Below, one piece after another: positions 7,652 to 17,179 of a stretch of 64,000 nt of DNA (positions are counted from its first letter, which is position 1; each line of letters begins with the position of its first letter). The notes below the pieces were generated by a model that was not told the DNA's origin, did no database searches, and was given only the letters and a program-made list of their open reading frames with translations. The DNA lies in the NCBI RefSeq assembly GCF_028609805.1, contig NZ_CP063189.1:248001-312000 (forward strand), read 5' to 3'. The translations under genes were made by a program, and so were the position numbers. The stretch comes from Corynebacterium massiliense DSM 45435. Lineage in GTDB: Bacteria > Actinomycetota > Actinomycetes > Mycobacteriales > Mycobacteriaceae.

Positions 7652-8917
7652 ATGAACGTGGCGATGATTTCGATGCACACCTCACCCATCGAACAGCCGG
7701 GCTTGGGCGATGCCGGGGGAATGAATGTCTACATCCTGAACACGGCGCTGCAGCTGGCGCGCCGGGGCATCACCGTGGACGTGTACACGCACGCCACCCG
7801 TCCCAGCCAGGGCGACATCGTCGAAGTCGAGGACGGCTTCCGCGTCATCAACATCGTCGCCGGACCCTACGAGGGATTGAGTAAGGACGAGCTGTCGACG
7901 CAGCTCGCCGCCTTCGCCGGCGGCATGATCCAATTCGCCCGCGAAAACGGTCTGCACTACGACCTCATCCACTCGCACTACTGGCTGTCCGGCCAGGTGG
8001 GGTGGCTGCTGCGCGATCTCTGGCAGGTGCCGCTGGTGCACACCGCCCACACGCTGGCGGCGGTGAAAAACGCGCACCGTTCCAGCGAGGACGCCCAGGA
8101 AGCGGAAGCGCGCCGCATCTGCGAGCAGCAGCTGGTGGACAACGCGGATCTCTTGGTGGTCAACACCGAGGACGAGGCGCGCGAGCTGGCCTACCACTAC
8201 GACGCGCGCCCGGAGACTATCCGCACGGTCAAACCCGGCGCGGACACCCAGCTGTTTACCCCCGGAACCAACCGCAATACCGAGCGTTCCCGTCGCGAGC
8301 TGGGCATCCCGCTCAACGCGAAGGTCGTGGTCTTCGTCGGGCGCCTGCAGCGTTTCAAGGGGCCGGAGGTCCTCCTGCGCGCGACGGCGGAGCTGTTCCA
8401 GCGGGATCCGTACCGCAACCTGCGGGTGGTGATCTGCGGCGGGGCATCGGGAAACGGATCGTCCGTGGAGGACTACCGGCAGCTCGCCCGCGAGCTGGGG
8501 ATCCAGCATCGCGTGCGGTTCATCCCGCCGCGCCCGCCGGCCGAGCTGGTGGCTGTGTACCAGGCGGCGGACATCGTGGCGGTTCCCAGCTACAACGAGT
8601 CCTTCGGCCTGGTGGCGGTGGAGGCGCAGGCCTCCGGCACGCCCGTGGTCGCGGCGCGGGTAGGTGGCCTGCCCATCGCCGTGCGCGACGGGGAGACCGG
8701 CGTGCTGGTCCGCGGGCACGAGCCGGCCGCGTGGGCCGACGCGCTGGGGCAGTTGCTTGACGATGACGACCTGCGCATCGGCATGGGCGAGACCGCCGTC
8801 GCGCACGCGGCGACGTTTAGCTGGGCGGCATCGGCCGAGCAGCTGGAAGACGTCTACGCCGCCGCGACGAAAAATGGCCCGGCGGACCGCGCCACGCGCC
8901 GGGCGGAGGGTAGCTAA
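7652..8917 (+). CDS. mshA: D-inositol-3-phosphate glycosyltransferase (mycothiol step 1)
   Basis: MshA transfers GlcNAc from UDP-GlcNAc to 1-L-myo-inositol-1-phosphate, the first committed step of mycothiol synthesis. The 421-residue GT4/GT-B protein starts [17 protein letters not shown] and has the acceptor-site GDAGGMNVY segment. It also has the donor-site motif [20 protein letters not shown] (about 315-334). The upstream in-frame start at 7610 is unlikely, because TAGACT at 7638-7643 lies 8 nt before ATG 7652 and suggests a leaderless transcript. It is followed closely by gpmA, as in mycobacteria. Confidence 0.95.
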   Translation: MNVAMISMHTSPIEQPGLGDAGGMNVYILNTALQLARRGITVDVYTHATRPSQGDIVEVEDGFRVINIVAGPYEGLSKDELSTQLAAFAGGMIQFARENGLHYDLIHSHYWLSGQVGWLLRDLWQVPLVHTAHTLAAVKNAHRSSEDAQEAEARRICEQQLVDNADLLVVNTEDEARELAYHYDARPETIRTVKPGADTQLFTPGTNRNTERSRRELGIPLNAKVVVFVGRLQRFKGPEVLLRATAELFQRDPYRNLRVVICGGASGNGSSVEDYRQLARELGIQHRVRFIPPRPPAELVAVYQAADIVAVPSYNESFGLVAVEAQASGTPVVAARVGGLPIAVRDGETGVLVRGHEPAAWADALGQLLDDDDLRIGMGETAVAHAATFSWAASAEQLEDVYAAATKNGPADRATRRAEGS

Positions 8918-8927
8918 ACTGCTGCCT

Positions 8928-9668
8928 ATGTCTAAGCTCATCCTGCTGCGTCACGGGCAGTCCAAGTGGAACGAATCCAACCAATTCACCGGCTGGGTGG
9001 ATGTTGATCTCACGGAGAAGGGGGAGGTCGAAGCCAAGCGCGGCGGCGAGCTGCTGGCGGCTGAGGATGCCTTGCCGGATCTCTTATTCACCTCCGTGCT
9101 GCGGCGCGCGATCCGCACCGCCAACATCGCGCTCAACCACGCTGACCGGCATTGGATCCCAGTCGAGCGCAACTGGCGGCTCAACGAGCGCCACTACGGC
9201 GCGCTGCAGGGGTTGAACAAGGCGGAGACCCGCGACAAGTACGGCGAGGACCAGTTCATGCAGTGGCGTCGTTCGTATGGCACCCCGCCGCCGGAGCTGG
9301 CCGATGATTCCGAGTACTCCCAGGTAGACGACCCGCGCTACGCGGATCTGGAGGCGGTCCCGCGCACCGAGTGCCTTAAGGACGTCGTCGCGCGCCTCGT
9401 CCCGTACTTCGAAGAGACTATCCTCCCGCAGGTCAAGGAGGGCAAGAACGTGCTCGTCGCCGCGCACGGTAACTCCCTGCGCGCGCTGGTCAAGCACCTG
9501 GACAACATCTCGGACGAGGACATCGCCGGGCTCAACATTCCGACCGGTATCCCGCTGGTCTACGAGATCGATGCTGACGGCAAGGTCCAGAACCCGGGCG
9601 GCACCTACCTCGACCCGGATGCGGCGGCCGCCGGAGCCGCCGCCGTTGCCGCGCAAGGCGGTAAGTAA
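8928..9668 (+). CDS. gpmA: 2,3-bisphosphoglycerate-dependent phosphoglycerate mutase
   Basis: GpmA interconverts 3- and 2-phosphoglycerate in glycolysis and gluconeogenesis. The 246-residue protein has the active-site [18 protein letters not shown] motif with phospho-histidine His9. It also has [12 protein letters not shown] and the second histidine in [10 protein letters not shown]. The frame is open well upstream into mshA. ATG 8928 is chosen because family members begin at this point and TAAACT at 8915-8920 sits 7 nt before it, indicating a leaderless mRNA. An Ala-rich tail follows the conserved domain. Confidence 0.95.
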   Translation: MSKLILLRHGQSKWNESNQFTGWVDVDLTEKGEVEAKRGGELLAAEDALPDLLFTSVLRRAIRTANIALNHADRHWIPVERNWRLNERHYGALQGLNKAETRDKYGEDQFMQWRRSYGTPPPELADDSEYSQVDDPRYADLEAVPRTECLKDVVARLVPYFEETILPQVKEGKNVLVAAHGNSLRALVKHLDNISDEDIAGLNIPTGIPLVYEIDADGKVQNPGGTYLDPDAAAAGAAAVAAQGGK

Positions 9669-9702
9669 GGCGTAGATACCGCCAGGTACCCTGGGGCGCA
9701 TT

Positions 9703-10911
9703 GTGTTGTATCTGCTCACTTTCGCCCTTGGCGTTGCCGTCTGCGCGCTCGCCCCGCCGCTCTTTCAGTGGCTGCGTGAGCGCATCCGGCAATTCCGTCA
9801 AACCTCGTCGCCGCAGGCCAACCAGATCACGACGGTCAGCCAGGTCCTGCACCTGACCGTGCAGGGATCGCCCACGGGCGTGACCGTGTTGGATCGCTCC
9901 GGCGACGTCATCTTGTCCAACGCCTCCGCGCACGACATGGCGCTCGTGCACGAGCGCACCGTCAACCCGCGTATCTGGGAGCTGGCGCAGGAGGTCTACT
10001 CGGACAAGGAAAACCGGGTGCTAGCGCTCGAGATACCCAAGCGCCGCACCGGCAATCGCGTCACCAACGTCCGCGCGACCGCGATGCCGCTCTCGCTCAA
10101 CGATGACCGCTTCGTCGTCGTCTACGGCACTGACGAGACCGAAAACGCGCGGATGGAATCGGCCCGCCGCGATTTCGTGGCCAACGTCTCCCACGAGCTC
10201 AAAACTCCGGTCGGCGGCATCGCGCTGCTGGCGGAGGCGCTGTTGGATTCGCCCGACGATGCCGAGCACGTGGAGTTCTTCGGCTCCCGCGTGCTCAAGG
10301 AAGCCCAGCGCATGGGCGATCTGGTGCGCGAACTCATCGCGCTGTCCAAGCTGCAGGGCGCGGAGTCGCTGCCGGAGATGGAACCGGTGCCGGTGGACGT
10401 GGTGGTGGACGAAGCCATTTCCCGCAACCAGCTCGCGGCGGATACCGCCGGCATCGACATCCTGCGCGGCGATTCCACCGGCGTGGAGGTGCTTGCGGAT
10501 CGCCCGCTGTTGGTGACCGCGGTGTCCAACCTCATATCCAACGCCATCCACTACTCGCCGGAGGCGCTGCCGGTGAGCATCTCCCAGAAGGTGGTGGGCG
10601 GTGAGCTGGTGCTTATCCGCGTCACGGACCGTGGCATCGGCATCGCCCCCGACGATCAAAAGCGCGTGTTCGAGCGCTTCTTCCGCGTAGACAAAGCCCG
10701 ATCGCGGTCGACGGGTGGCACTGGCTTAGGATTAGCAATCGTAAAGCACGTGGTGGCCAATCACGGCGGGAACATCAAGCTATGGTCCCGGCCCGGAACC
10801 GGCTCCACGTTCACGATTGAACTGCCGATATACGCCGACGAAAACAAAGCAGACGCGACCGTATCGCGGGATAATGATGATCAGGTCAAGGAAAGGACGA
10901 CGCTGACATGA
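9703..10911 (+). CDS. senX3: SenX3-type sensor histidine kinase
   Basis: The 402-residue kinase has an N-terminal membrane segment (about 1-20), a PAS-like sensor region (about 45-145) and a HisKA H-box FVANVSHELKTP with His164. Its HATPase_c domain shows the N-box VSNLISNAIHYS, the G-box DRGIGIAPDD and GTGLGLAIVKHV. SenX3-RegX3 controls phosphate starvation responses in mycobacteria. In Corynebacterium the phosphate system is normally PhoRS, so the signal here is inferred. The start is GTG 9703. The stop overlaps the start of regX3 by 4 nt. Confidence 0.9.
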   Translation: MLYLLTFALGVAVCALAPPLFQWLRERIRQFRQTSSPQANQITTVSQVLHLTVQGSPTGVTVLDRSGDVILSNASAHDMALVHERTVNPRIWELAQEVYSDKENRVLALEIPKRRTGNRVTNVRATAMPLSLNDDRFVVVYGTDETENARMESARRDFVANVSHELKTPVGGIALLAEALLDSPDDAEHVEFFGSRVLKEAQRMGDLVRELIALSKLQGAESLPEMEPVPVDVVVDEAISRNQLAADTAGIDILRGDSTGVEVLADRPLLVTAVSNLISNAIHYSPEALPVSISQKVVGGELVLIRVTDRGIGIAPDDQKRVFERFFRVDKARSRSTGGTGLGLAIVKHVVANHGGNIKLWSRPGTGSTFTIELPIYADENKADATVSRDNDDQVKERTTLT

Positions 10912-11606
10912 CGACTATCCTCATCGTTGAGGACGAGGAGTCCCTTGCTGATCCACTGGCCTTCCTGTTGTGCAAGGAAGGCTTTGAACCCATCGTCTGT
11001 AACGACGGACCGACGGCGCTGGAGGAGTTTTCCCGCAACGACGTCGACATCGTTTTGCTCGACCTCATGCTGCCCGGCATGTCCGGCACCGACGTGTGCA
11101 AGCAGCTGCGCGCCGAATCCTCCGTGCCCGTCATCATGGTTACCGCCCGCGACTCCGAGATCGACAAGGTCGTCGGCCTCGAGCTGGGTGCCGATGACTA
11201 CGTGACCAAGCCGTACTCGTCCCGCGAGCTCATCGCCCGCATCCGCGCGGTCCTGCGCCGCGGCGGGGCCGATACTTCCGAGGCGGCCGCGCCGGATCCG
11301 TCCAGCGACATCCTGCGCGGTGGCCGCGTGAGCATGGACGTGGAGCGCCACACCGTCTGCGTCGATGGCGAGCCCATCTCCATGCCGCTGAAAGAGTTCG
11401 ACCTGCTGGAGTACCTGCTCCGCAACGCCGGGCGCGTGCTCACCCGCGGCCAGCTCATCGACCGCATCTGGGGCGCGGACTACGTCGGCGATACCAAGAC
11501 CCTGGATGTGCACGTAAAGCGCCTGCGCTCCAAGATCGAGGAGCAGCCGTCCCGCCCGCAGCACCTCGTGACGGTGCGCGGGCTGGGCTACAAGTTCGAC
11601 CAGTAG
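10908..11606 (+). CDS. regX3: RegX3-type OmpR-family response regulator
   Basis: The 232-residue protein has a receiver domain with acidic residues EDEE near the N-terminus, phospho-acceptor Asp52 (LLDLMLPG) and the conserved lysine in YVTKPYS. A C-terminal winged-helix DNA-binding domain ends RLRSKIE...LVTVRGLGYKF. ATG 10908 overlaps the senX3 stop, so the pair is translationally coupled. By homology it should respond to phosphate or redox signals through SenX3; its targets are not evident in this window. Confidence 0.92.
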   Translation: MTTILIVEDEESLADPLAFLLCKEGFEPIVCNDGPTALEEFSRNDVDIVLLDLMLPGMSGTDVCKQLRAESSVPVIMVTARDSEIDKVVGLELGADDYVTKPYSSRELIARIRAVLRRGGADTSEAAAPDPSSDILRGGRVSMDVERHTVCVDGEPISMPLKEFDLLEYLLRNAGRVLTRGQLIDRIWGADYVGDTKTLDVHVKRLRSKIEEQPSRPQHLVTVRGLGYKFDQ

Positions 11607-11620
11607 CCCTCGCTCACTCA

Positions 11621-12565
11621 CTAATCCTCGCGCGAATCCTTTCGCGCGGCCGTCGCCGGGTGCGTCGGGAAAGACACCCCGGCTGCGGCGGCCGCCTCGC
11701 GCGCCGCGCAGTGGCCGGCGAGGATGTCGTAGCACTCCTTGCCCATCACCGCGGTGAGCTCCGACTTATGCGAGCGCCACAGCGGATCGGGGTTGGAGTG
11801 GCACGCCGCGTTGCCGGAGCAGTACCACTGAAAGTCCTCGCCGCCGTCGCCCCAGCCGCGCCGGTCGTACTCGCCGATGGTGGTGCGCAGGATCTCCTGC
11901 CCGTCGGGGCGTTCCTCAAAGTCCTCGTGGCGGCGGATGGGAAGCTGCCAGCACACCTCGGGTTTGGCGGTCGTGATGTCGCGGCCGGAATCGATCGCCC
12001 ACTGGTGTAGCGCACAGCCAGAGCCCGTCGCCCACCCGGCGCGGTTAGCAAAGATGCATGCGCCGTCCACGGTCTTCGTTTTCACCGAAGGTTCCGGCTC
12101 GCCATCGTCGCCCGCCAGCTCGTCCCATTCCAGCCATGGCTCGACGTCCTGGTTGTCGTGCGGCTTGTCGTTATTTTCCGCGCGCTCGCGCAGCCACGCG
12201 TCGGTCGCGGCCGGCCGGTTCTGCCAGTACTTGGCGGGCATTTCGGCGACGACATCGGCAAGCTGGGTGCGGTCGGCGGCATCGGCAAGAAATGCTCCGT
12301 GCACGCAACAGCCCACGTCGGGGGCAGTGGCGTCGATGCCGGGGCAGTCGCCGGAACCGAAGACGCAGTTGTAGTGCGACTCCATCCACGTCAGATCGAC
12401 GGAAAAGACGTGGAATGGATCGGCCGGATCGGTGAACTCGAACCATTCACGCGGAAAGTCGGGGGCAACCTCCGAGCCGGAACGCACCGCCGCAGCCGCG
12501 GGGGTGGTGGCCGGAAAACCGAGGTACACCGTGTTCGTCTGTCCAAAAGTGTGCGGGCGATTCAC
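11621..12565 (-). CDS. cysteine-rich conserved protein (Rv0495c-like, probably DUF3109)
   Basis: The 314-residue soluble protein contains at least ten cysteines in conserved-looking clusters: [47 protein letters not shown] and [12 protein letters not shown]. This suggests a metal or Fe-S cluster protein. The gene lies between regX3 and the Ppx/GppA gene, the place of Rv0495c in M. tuberculosis, and I believe the family is DUF3109. No catalytic function is established from sequence. ATG 12565 is preceded by GGAGG, a clear ribosome-binding site. It is convergent with regX3 and divergent from the ppx gene. Confidence 0.75.
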   Translation of the reverse strand: MNRPHTFGQTNTVYLGFPATTPAAAAVRSGSEVAPDFPREWFEFTDPADPFHVFSVDLTWMESHYNCVFGSGDCPGIDATAPDVGCCVHGAFLADAADRTQLADVVAEMPAKYWQNRPAATDAWLRERAENNDKPHDNQDVEPWLEWDELAGDDGEPEPSVKTKTVDGACIFANRAGWATGSGCALHQWAIDSGRDITTAKPEVCWQLPIRRHEDFEERPDGQEILRTTIGEYDRRGWGDGGEDFQWYCSGNAACHSNPDPLWRSHKSELTAVMGKECYDILAGHCAAREAAAAAGVSFPTHPATAARKDSRED

Positions 12566-12598
12566 ACCTCCACACGGTAGACCTACTACGCTTTAACT

Positions 12599-13528
12599 GT
12601 GCGATTAGGTGTATTAGACGTGGGAAGCAACACCGTCCACCTCGTGGCCGTTGACGCGCGGCCGGGTGGGCGGCCGACCCCGATGAGCGACTGGAAGACC
12701 TCCTTGAAGCTGGTGGAGCAGCTGGACAAGGACGGAAACATTCACCCGAAGGGGGTGAAAAAGCTCGTCAGCGCGGTGGGGGAAGCCAAGGAGCTGGCTG
12801 ACAAGCTCGATTGCAACGAGCTCATCGCTTTTGCCACGTCGGCGGTACGTTCCGCGCCGAACTCGGAAAAGGTCATCGGCGAGGTGGAAAAGCAGACCGG
12901 TGTGCGCCTGCAGGTGCTTTCCGGTGAGGAGGAAGCCCGCCTGACCTTCCACGCGGTCCGCCGCTGGTACGGCTGGTCCGCCGGCCGGATCACCAACTTG
13001 GACATCGGCGGCGGCTCGCTGGAGCTGTCCACCGGCACCGATGAGGCGCCGGACCTCGCCTTCTCCCTCGACCTGGGTGCCGGCCGGCTGACCCACAACT
13101 GGTTCGATACGGACCCGCCGGGCAAGAAGAAGGTCAACATGCTGCGCGACTACATCGACGCGGAGCTTGCCGATGCCACCGCGCAGTTGCGCGACCGCGG
13201 TCCCGCGGGGCTGGCCGTGGGCACGTCCAAGACTTTTCGCACCTTGGCCCGCCTGACCGGCGCCGCCCCGTCGTCGGAAGGCCCCTTTGTGAAACGTTCG
13301 CTCACCGCTCCGGGCCTGCGCCAGCTCATCGCCTTTATCTCGCGCATGACCGCGGCCGATCGCGCCGACTTGGAGGGCGTAAGCTCTGATCGTTCGCACC
13401 AGATCGTCGCGGGCGCATTAGTAGCGGAGGCGAGCATGCGCGCGTTAGGTTTGGAGCACTTGGAGATTTGTCCGTGGGCGCTGCGCGAAGGCGTTATCTT
13501 GAGCCGCATCGATAAGGGACTGGGATAG
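12599..13528 (+). CDS. ppx: Ppx/GppA family exopolyphosphatase
   Basis: The 309-residue protein belongs to the ASKHA phosphatase family that hydrolyses polyphosphate or pppGpp. It shows the phosphate-1 motif [14 protein letters not shown] (about 6-19) and the phosphate-2 motif [13 protein letters not shown] (about 137-149). Its short, single-module length is like mycobacterial Rv0496, and it lacks the C-terminal HD domain of enterobacterial enzymes. Substrate preference cannot be assigned. GTG 12599 is the start; a weak -10-like TACGCT lies 7-8 nt upstream. It is followed by an unrelated membrane protein gene after 10 nt. Confidence 0.88.
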   Translation: MRLGVLDVGSNTVHLVAVDARPGGRPTPMSDWKTSLKLVEQLDKDGNIHPKGVKKLVSAVGEAKELADKLDCNELIAFATSAVRSAPNSEKVIGEVEKQTGVRLQVLSGEEEARLTFHAVRRWYGWSAGRITNLDIGGGSLELSTGTDEAPDLAFSLDLGAGRLTHNWFDTDPPGKKKVNMLRDYIDAELADATAQLRDRGPAGLAVGTSKTFRTLARLTGAAPSSEGPFVKRSLTAPGLRQLIAFISRMTAADRADLEGVSSDRSHQIVAGALVAEASMRALGLEHLEICPWALREGVILSRIDKGLG

Positions 13529-13538
13529 GAAGAAGAGC

Positions 13539-14459
13539 ATGGCTGACGAGAAACAGTTGACCGTCGCGGAGCTTCTGGCGCGCAATGGCGAAAAGGGCAA
13601 GGGCGCGGAAGGCACCGATGGTTCTGCGCGCCGCCGTCGCCGGCGCAGTCTCGAGGAAGGCGGCATCTCCGTTGCAGAGCTGACCGGCGGCCTCAAGAAG
13701 GTCGAGGCCACCCCGCCGGAGTCGAAGCACTCCGACCAGACGATGGACCAGCCGGCTCCCGTCATCCCGGCTCCGAAGGATGCGGAGAAGAAGAACGCGG
13801 AGAAGAAGGACGCGGAAAAGGCGGATAAGAAGGACGCCCCGGTGGGCAACGCCAGCCGCATCGAGCGCCCAGCCGCCAAGGCGGAGCAGGCCTCCGGCCC
13901 GGCGGAGGACGACACCACCGTCCTCAAGCGGGTTGACCACCCGGAGCCCGCTAAGCGTGCCGAGGCGGCAGCGCCGCAGACGACCGTGGCACCGCGCCCG
14001 CAGGTTGCCGGGGACGGCAACGCCCAGGCGGATAACGCCGCCGCTGACCAGACCACCGCGTGGAACAGCCCGCAGGAAGCCGAAACCGGTGAGATCCCGG
14101 TCATCCGGGAGGACCAGCCGGTTGCCTCCACCGACACCGCTGCGCACGACGAGCTGGAGCCTGTCGATCACGAGCGTGATGCGCACGACGGCGAGGCTGA
14201 CGAGGACGGCAAGCTCAATCCGCTGGCCGTCATCCTGCTCGCCGTGCTCGGCGTGGTGCTGGGCGTACTCGTCTTCCTCGGCTTTGAGGCGCTGTGGGCA
14301 CGCCTGTCCAAGCCGGTCGTCGCGCTGCTGGGCGTCGCGGTCACCGCGGCGATGGTCGGCGTGGCGCACGCGCTGCGCACGGACCGCGACAGCATGTCGA
14401 TGCTGCTGGCCGCCATCGTGGGCGTGGTTCTCACCTTCGGCCCGCTGCTGATTGCGTAA
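13539..14459 (+). CDS. membrane protein with charged N-terminal half and three C-terminal helices
   Basis: The 306-residue protein has an N-terminal soluble half that is low-complexity and charged, including a Lys/Glu/Asp/Ala repeat (about residues 78-105). The C-terminus holds three hydrophobic segments (about 229-250, 258-276 and 286-305). It occupies the position of Rv0497 between ppx and proC. The start ATG 13539 is preceded by GGAAGAAG. No catalytic motif is visible, so the function is unknown. The architecture suggests a membrane anchor with a disordered cytoplasmic arm. Confidence 0.75.
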   Translation: MADEKQLTVAELLARNGEKGKGAEGTDGSARRRRRRSLEEGGISVAELTGGLKKVEATPPESKHSDQTMDQPAPVIPAPKDAEKKNAEKKDAEKADKKDAPVGNASRIERPAAKAEQASGPAEDDTTVLKRVDHPEPAKRAEAAAPQTTVAPRPQVAGDGNAQADNAAADQTTAWNSPQEAETGEIPVIREDQPVASTDTAAHDELEPVDHERDAHDGEADEDGKLNPLAVILLAVLGVVLGVLVFLGFEALWARLSKPVVALLGVAVTAAMVGVAHALRTDRDSMSMLLAAIVGVVLTFGPLLIA

Positions 14460-14471
14460 GGCGCTCCTGCT

Positions 14472-14525
14472 GAGCGCGTAACGCTCTTTTTCCGCCCGCC
14501 ACGCCTAGTCGCGTTGGCGGGTTTT
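14472..14525 (+). terminator. tandem hairpins before proC
   Basis: A short stem GAGCG/CGCTC followed by TTTTT (14472-14491) is succeeded by the stem CCCGCCA/TGGCGGG followed by TTTT (14495-14525). Both have the form of Rho-independent terminators ending the upstream transcript. Confidence 0.7.
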
Positions 14526-14542
14526 CTGGCACTGTTGGATCT

Positions 14543-15340
14543 ATGACCAACATTGCAGTCTTAGGAGGCGGCCAGATCGGCGAGGCCCTCGTCTCGGGTC
14601 TCGTTGCTTCGGGCCAGGAAGCCACGAACATCACCGTGACCAACCGCAGCTCGTCGCGCAGCGAGGAGCTGGCGGACAAGTACGGCGTTACCACGACCAG
14701 CGATAACCAGGCGGCGGTCAAGGACGCCGATGTCGTCTTCGCGTGCGTGAAGCCGTACATGATTATTGACATGTTCGATGAGGTAGGCGGCTCCCTGCCG
14801 ACCGACGCCGTGGTCGTGTCCATGGCGGCGGGGCTGAAGCTCGCGGACATGCAGAAGGCGCTGCCGGAGGGCACCGCCGTCGTGCGCGTCATGCCGAACA
14901 CCCCGATGCTGGTGGGCAAGGGCATGAACGCGTGCGCGGCCGGCGACAACGTCAGCGACGAGCAGCTGCAGAAGGTCGAGGAACTGCTGCGCGCCGTCGG
15001 CGAAGTGGTCACCGTGGAGGAAAAGGACATGGACGCCGTGACCGCGCTGTCCGGTTCTTCCCCGGCGTACTACTTCCTCGTTACCGAGGCGCTTGTCGAT
15101 GCCGGCGTGCAGCTCGGTCTCAAGCGCGACGTGGCGGAGAAGCTGGCCTCCCAGGCGGCGGCTGGCGCCGGCGCGATGCTCACCGAATCGGGCAAGGATC
15201 CGGCGACGCTGCGCGCGAACGTGTCCTCCCCGGGCGGCACGACCGTGCACGCACTGCGCGAGCTGGAGGAGTCCGGCATCCGCGGCGCCTTCTTCCGCGC
15301 CGCCCAGGCATGCGCGGATCGCTCCCAAGAGCTCGGTTAA
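14543..15340 (+). CDS. proC: pyrroline-5-carboxylate reductase
   Basis: ProC reduces pyrroline-5-carboxylate to proline with NAD(P)H in the last step of proline synthesis. The 265-residue protein starts [16 protein letters not shown], a Rossmann GxGxxG fold. It contains [16 protein letters not shown] (about 114-129) and the C-terminal dimerisation signature [16 protein letters not shown] (about 228-243). Length and motifs are standard. It is flanked by terminators on both sides, so it is probably a single-gene transcript. Confidence 0.96.
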   Translation: MTNIAVLGGGQIGEALVSGLVASGQEATNITVTNRSSSRSEELADKYGVTTTSDNQAAVKDADVVFACVKPYMIIDMFDEVGGSLPTDAVVVSMAAGLKLADMQKALPEGTAVVRVMPNTPMLVGKGMNACAAGDNVSDEQLQKVEELLRAVGEVVTVEEKDMDAVTALSGSSPAYYFLVTEALVDAGVQLGLKRDVAEKLASQAAAGAGAMLTESGKDPATLRANVSSPGGTTVHALRELEESGIRGAFFRAAQACADRSQELG

Positions 15341-15370
15341 GGCTGTAGGCGTTCCGCCGAGTCGGCCCGC

Positions 15371-15411
15371 GCCCACCCGTCCGCCTCATTCGGGGGAGGG
15401 TGGGCCTTTTT
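15371..15411 (+). terminator. Rho-independent terminator of proC
   Basis: A strong stem, GCCCACCC (15371-15378) pairing with GGGTGGGC (15398-15405), is followed by TTTTT at 15407-15411. Confidence 0.85.
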
Positions 15412-15615
15412 GTTGGTTTCTGAGTGCACGAACGGGACCGGTGGGAGGGAAGTTGTCCCGCTAGTTTCGCGTTTCCTGCGCGCTCCCTGAGGAAAAATCC
15501 ACCCCTTAGGTCGCATTAGTCACAGAACTCACGCTAGGGTGGGGCAAGTACGTGCGTGTTGTCCTGCGGGAGGGGAAGCCTGCAGCGCGCGACGAGCTGA
15601 AGGGTTAGGTAACTT

Positions 15616-15807
15616 ATGGCAAACGAAGACAAAGGGACCTTTCTCACGGTCGCTGAGGTCGCAGAAATGATGCGTGTCTCCAAGATGACCGTGTACCGCT
15701 TGGTCCACGCGGGTGATCTGCCGGCCGTGCGAGTTGGTCGTTCTTTCCGTGTCCACGAAAAGGCGGTTTCCGACTACCTGTCGAACTCGGTCTACGACGT
15801 CGGATAA
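15616..15807 (+). CDS. excisionase-like (MerR-type HTH) small DNA-binding protein
   Basis: The 63-residue protein is essentially one helix-turn-helix domain: TVAEVAEMMRVSKMTVYRLV followed by DLPAVRVGRSFRVHEKAVSDYL. It matches the excisionase/BldC-like family and the position of Rv0500A beside proC. Despite the family name there is no integrase nearby, so it is more likely a chromosomal regulator than a phage excisionase. ATG 15616 has AGGG upstream. The targets are unknown. Confidence 0.85.
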   Translation: MANEDKGTFLTVAEVAEMMRVSKMTVYRLVHAGDLPAVRVGRSFRVHEKAVSDYLSNSVYDVG

Positions 15808-15924
15808 CTGTCGGGCAACTGGGGTTAAAGCCGCTTGGGCGGCGTCCCGCCCACACACCTTTCCGCAGCGCCTGTCGCCTGGGAATGTCTATGCACATTC
15901 ACGGCCGCGGGCGCTGTGGTGGTT

Positions 15925-15953
15925 TTGTCGCACGTTGCGGGTCTCGGTAAACT
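15925..15953 (+). promoter_or_regulatory. promoter for the bS22 transcript
   Basis: TTGTCG (15925-15930) and TAAACT (15948-15953) are 17 bp apart, a good sigma-A promoter. It predicts an untranslated leader of about 180 nt before the ATG at 16141. The 333-bp gap from 15808 to 16140 holds this promoter and the leader. I found no convincing second gene in it. Confidence 0.65.
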
Positions 15954-16140
15954 AGCACCATTCTTATCTGCGTGACGCCTGCGTCGTGCGGCTGGTCACT
16001 ATGTGGCGCCAGCCCTGGTTCTCCTTTTCGGAGGGCCTCCGCGCGTTGTCCGAGTGCACCGCGAGAGCGCGCCGGTATTCCACGCCTGCGAACGCGATAA
16101 GGCATGTACGTACTATGTCCCCGAAAGTGAGGCAATTGCT

Positions 16141-16242
16141 ATGGGTTCTGTGATCAAGAAGCGCCGCAAGCGCATGTCCAAGAAGAAGCACCGCAAGATG
16201 CTGCGCCGCACCCGCGTTCAGCGTCGCAAGCTGGGTAAGTAA
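16141..16242 (+). CDS. 33-residue bS22-like (AURKAIP1/COX24 domain) ribosomal protein
   Basis: The 33-residue, extremely basic peptide [20 protein letters not shown]... is almost all Lys and Arg and matches the tiny actinobacterial protein Rv0500B/bS22, found on the small ribosomal subunit. The frame is open upstream to 16003, but ATG 16141 gives the family length. It is followed by a strong terminator, and the IS1249-like element inserted 106 bp beyond its stop codon. The gene is easily missed because of its size. Confidence 0.88.
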   Translation: MGSVIKKRRKRMSKKKHRKMLRRTRVQRRKLGK

Positions 16243-16278
16243 ACCAGCGCGCGCACGCTTTATGCGTGCTGCTTCTTA

Positions 16279-16317
16279 GCCCGTCCTCCCGCACACCTCG
16301 CTGGGAGGGCGGGCTTT
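16279..16317 (+). terminator. Rho-independent terminator of bS22
   Basis: The stem arms GCCCG-CCTCCC and GGGAGG-CGGGC (one mismatch) with a 12-nt loop are followed by TTTT. This strong hairpin ends the bS22 transcript just before the insertion site. Confidence 0.85.
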
Positions 16318-16861
16318 TCGCGTACCCAGATCCTCCGGGAAGGCCTTCGGGTTAAGGGTCAAAATGTGTGTCTGGCTCGGCGTGTCGCGGGGGTTAGATT
16401 TGGCCTTTTTGAATGCCGATTGAGTGGGTGTAGTCGGTGTCGATAGCGTTGTCGTAGAGGGCTGGGCGTCCTGTTTCGTGGTCGGCTTGGTTCTCGGTTT
16501 GGGTCAGGGTGGATACTTTGGCGAGTTGGCCCTGGCCCCAGTCGGACTGCCTGGCGATTCGTACTGGATCGTCAGGCAGTTCCGTTTTTAAGTAGAGCCA
16601 CCAATCCAGCATGCGGCGTTGTCGTTCGCCTGATCTGCCGCGGTGGGTTCTGGCGAGCAGTTTGAGCTGGGCGTTGATGCCGCCTTCTAAGCTGTTGGTG
16701 GTGGATTTGATCCGCTCGGGCGCAAGGACTCCTGCTGGCGGGTTGAGGTAGACAAACAGCATCTCGGACCGCCAAAGATGGTTGAGGCTGTTGTAGGCCT
16801 TGCGCACGTTGTGAAGTGTCCCAGGTTTTGTTCCGTTTAAGTAGATGGGAAAATCTGGAAT

Positions 16862-17179
16862 ATGCCAAGAAAATTTGACCAGGATGCAAAGGACCGTGTG
16901 GTCCGTCTCGTGGAAGATCGCATCTTGGCAGAAAATATGTCGATGCAAGCCGCGTGCCAGGCAGTAGCTCCAAAGCTGGGGGTTTCATGGCATACGGCCC
17001 GTCAATGGACTCAACAGGCCCGTCGTGCGGGAAACATCCCAGAACCTGTGCCTGAAGATTTGGCCGCGGAAAACGCGAGGCTGCGTCGTGAAAATCAAGA
17101 GCTACGCGACACTAATGAGCTGCTGAAGGCCGCTTCAGCTTTTTTCGCGTCGGAACTCGACCCAAAACGTCGGAAATGA
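16862..17179 (+). CDS. IS3-family transposase OrfA
   Basis: The 105-residue protein has an HTH region (about residues 25-50, with HTARQWTQQARRAG) and a C-terminal leucine-zipper-like coiled coil (LAAENARLRRENQELRDTNELLKAA). This is the standard OrfA layout, giving DNA binding and dimerisation. Its stop overlaps the orfB start by 4 nt. In this family a -1 frameshift near the overlap normally produces the OrfAB transposase; the run CCCAAAACG just upstream is a possible slip site, though not a classic A6G. Confidence 0.92.
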   Translation: MPRKFDQDAKDRVVRLVEDRILAENMSMQAACQAVAPKLGVSWHTARQWTQQARRAGNIPEPVPEDLAAENARLRRENQELRDTNELLKAASAFFASELDPKRRK

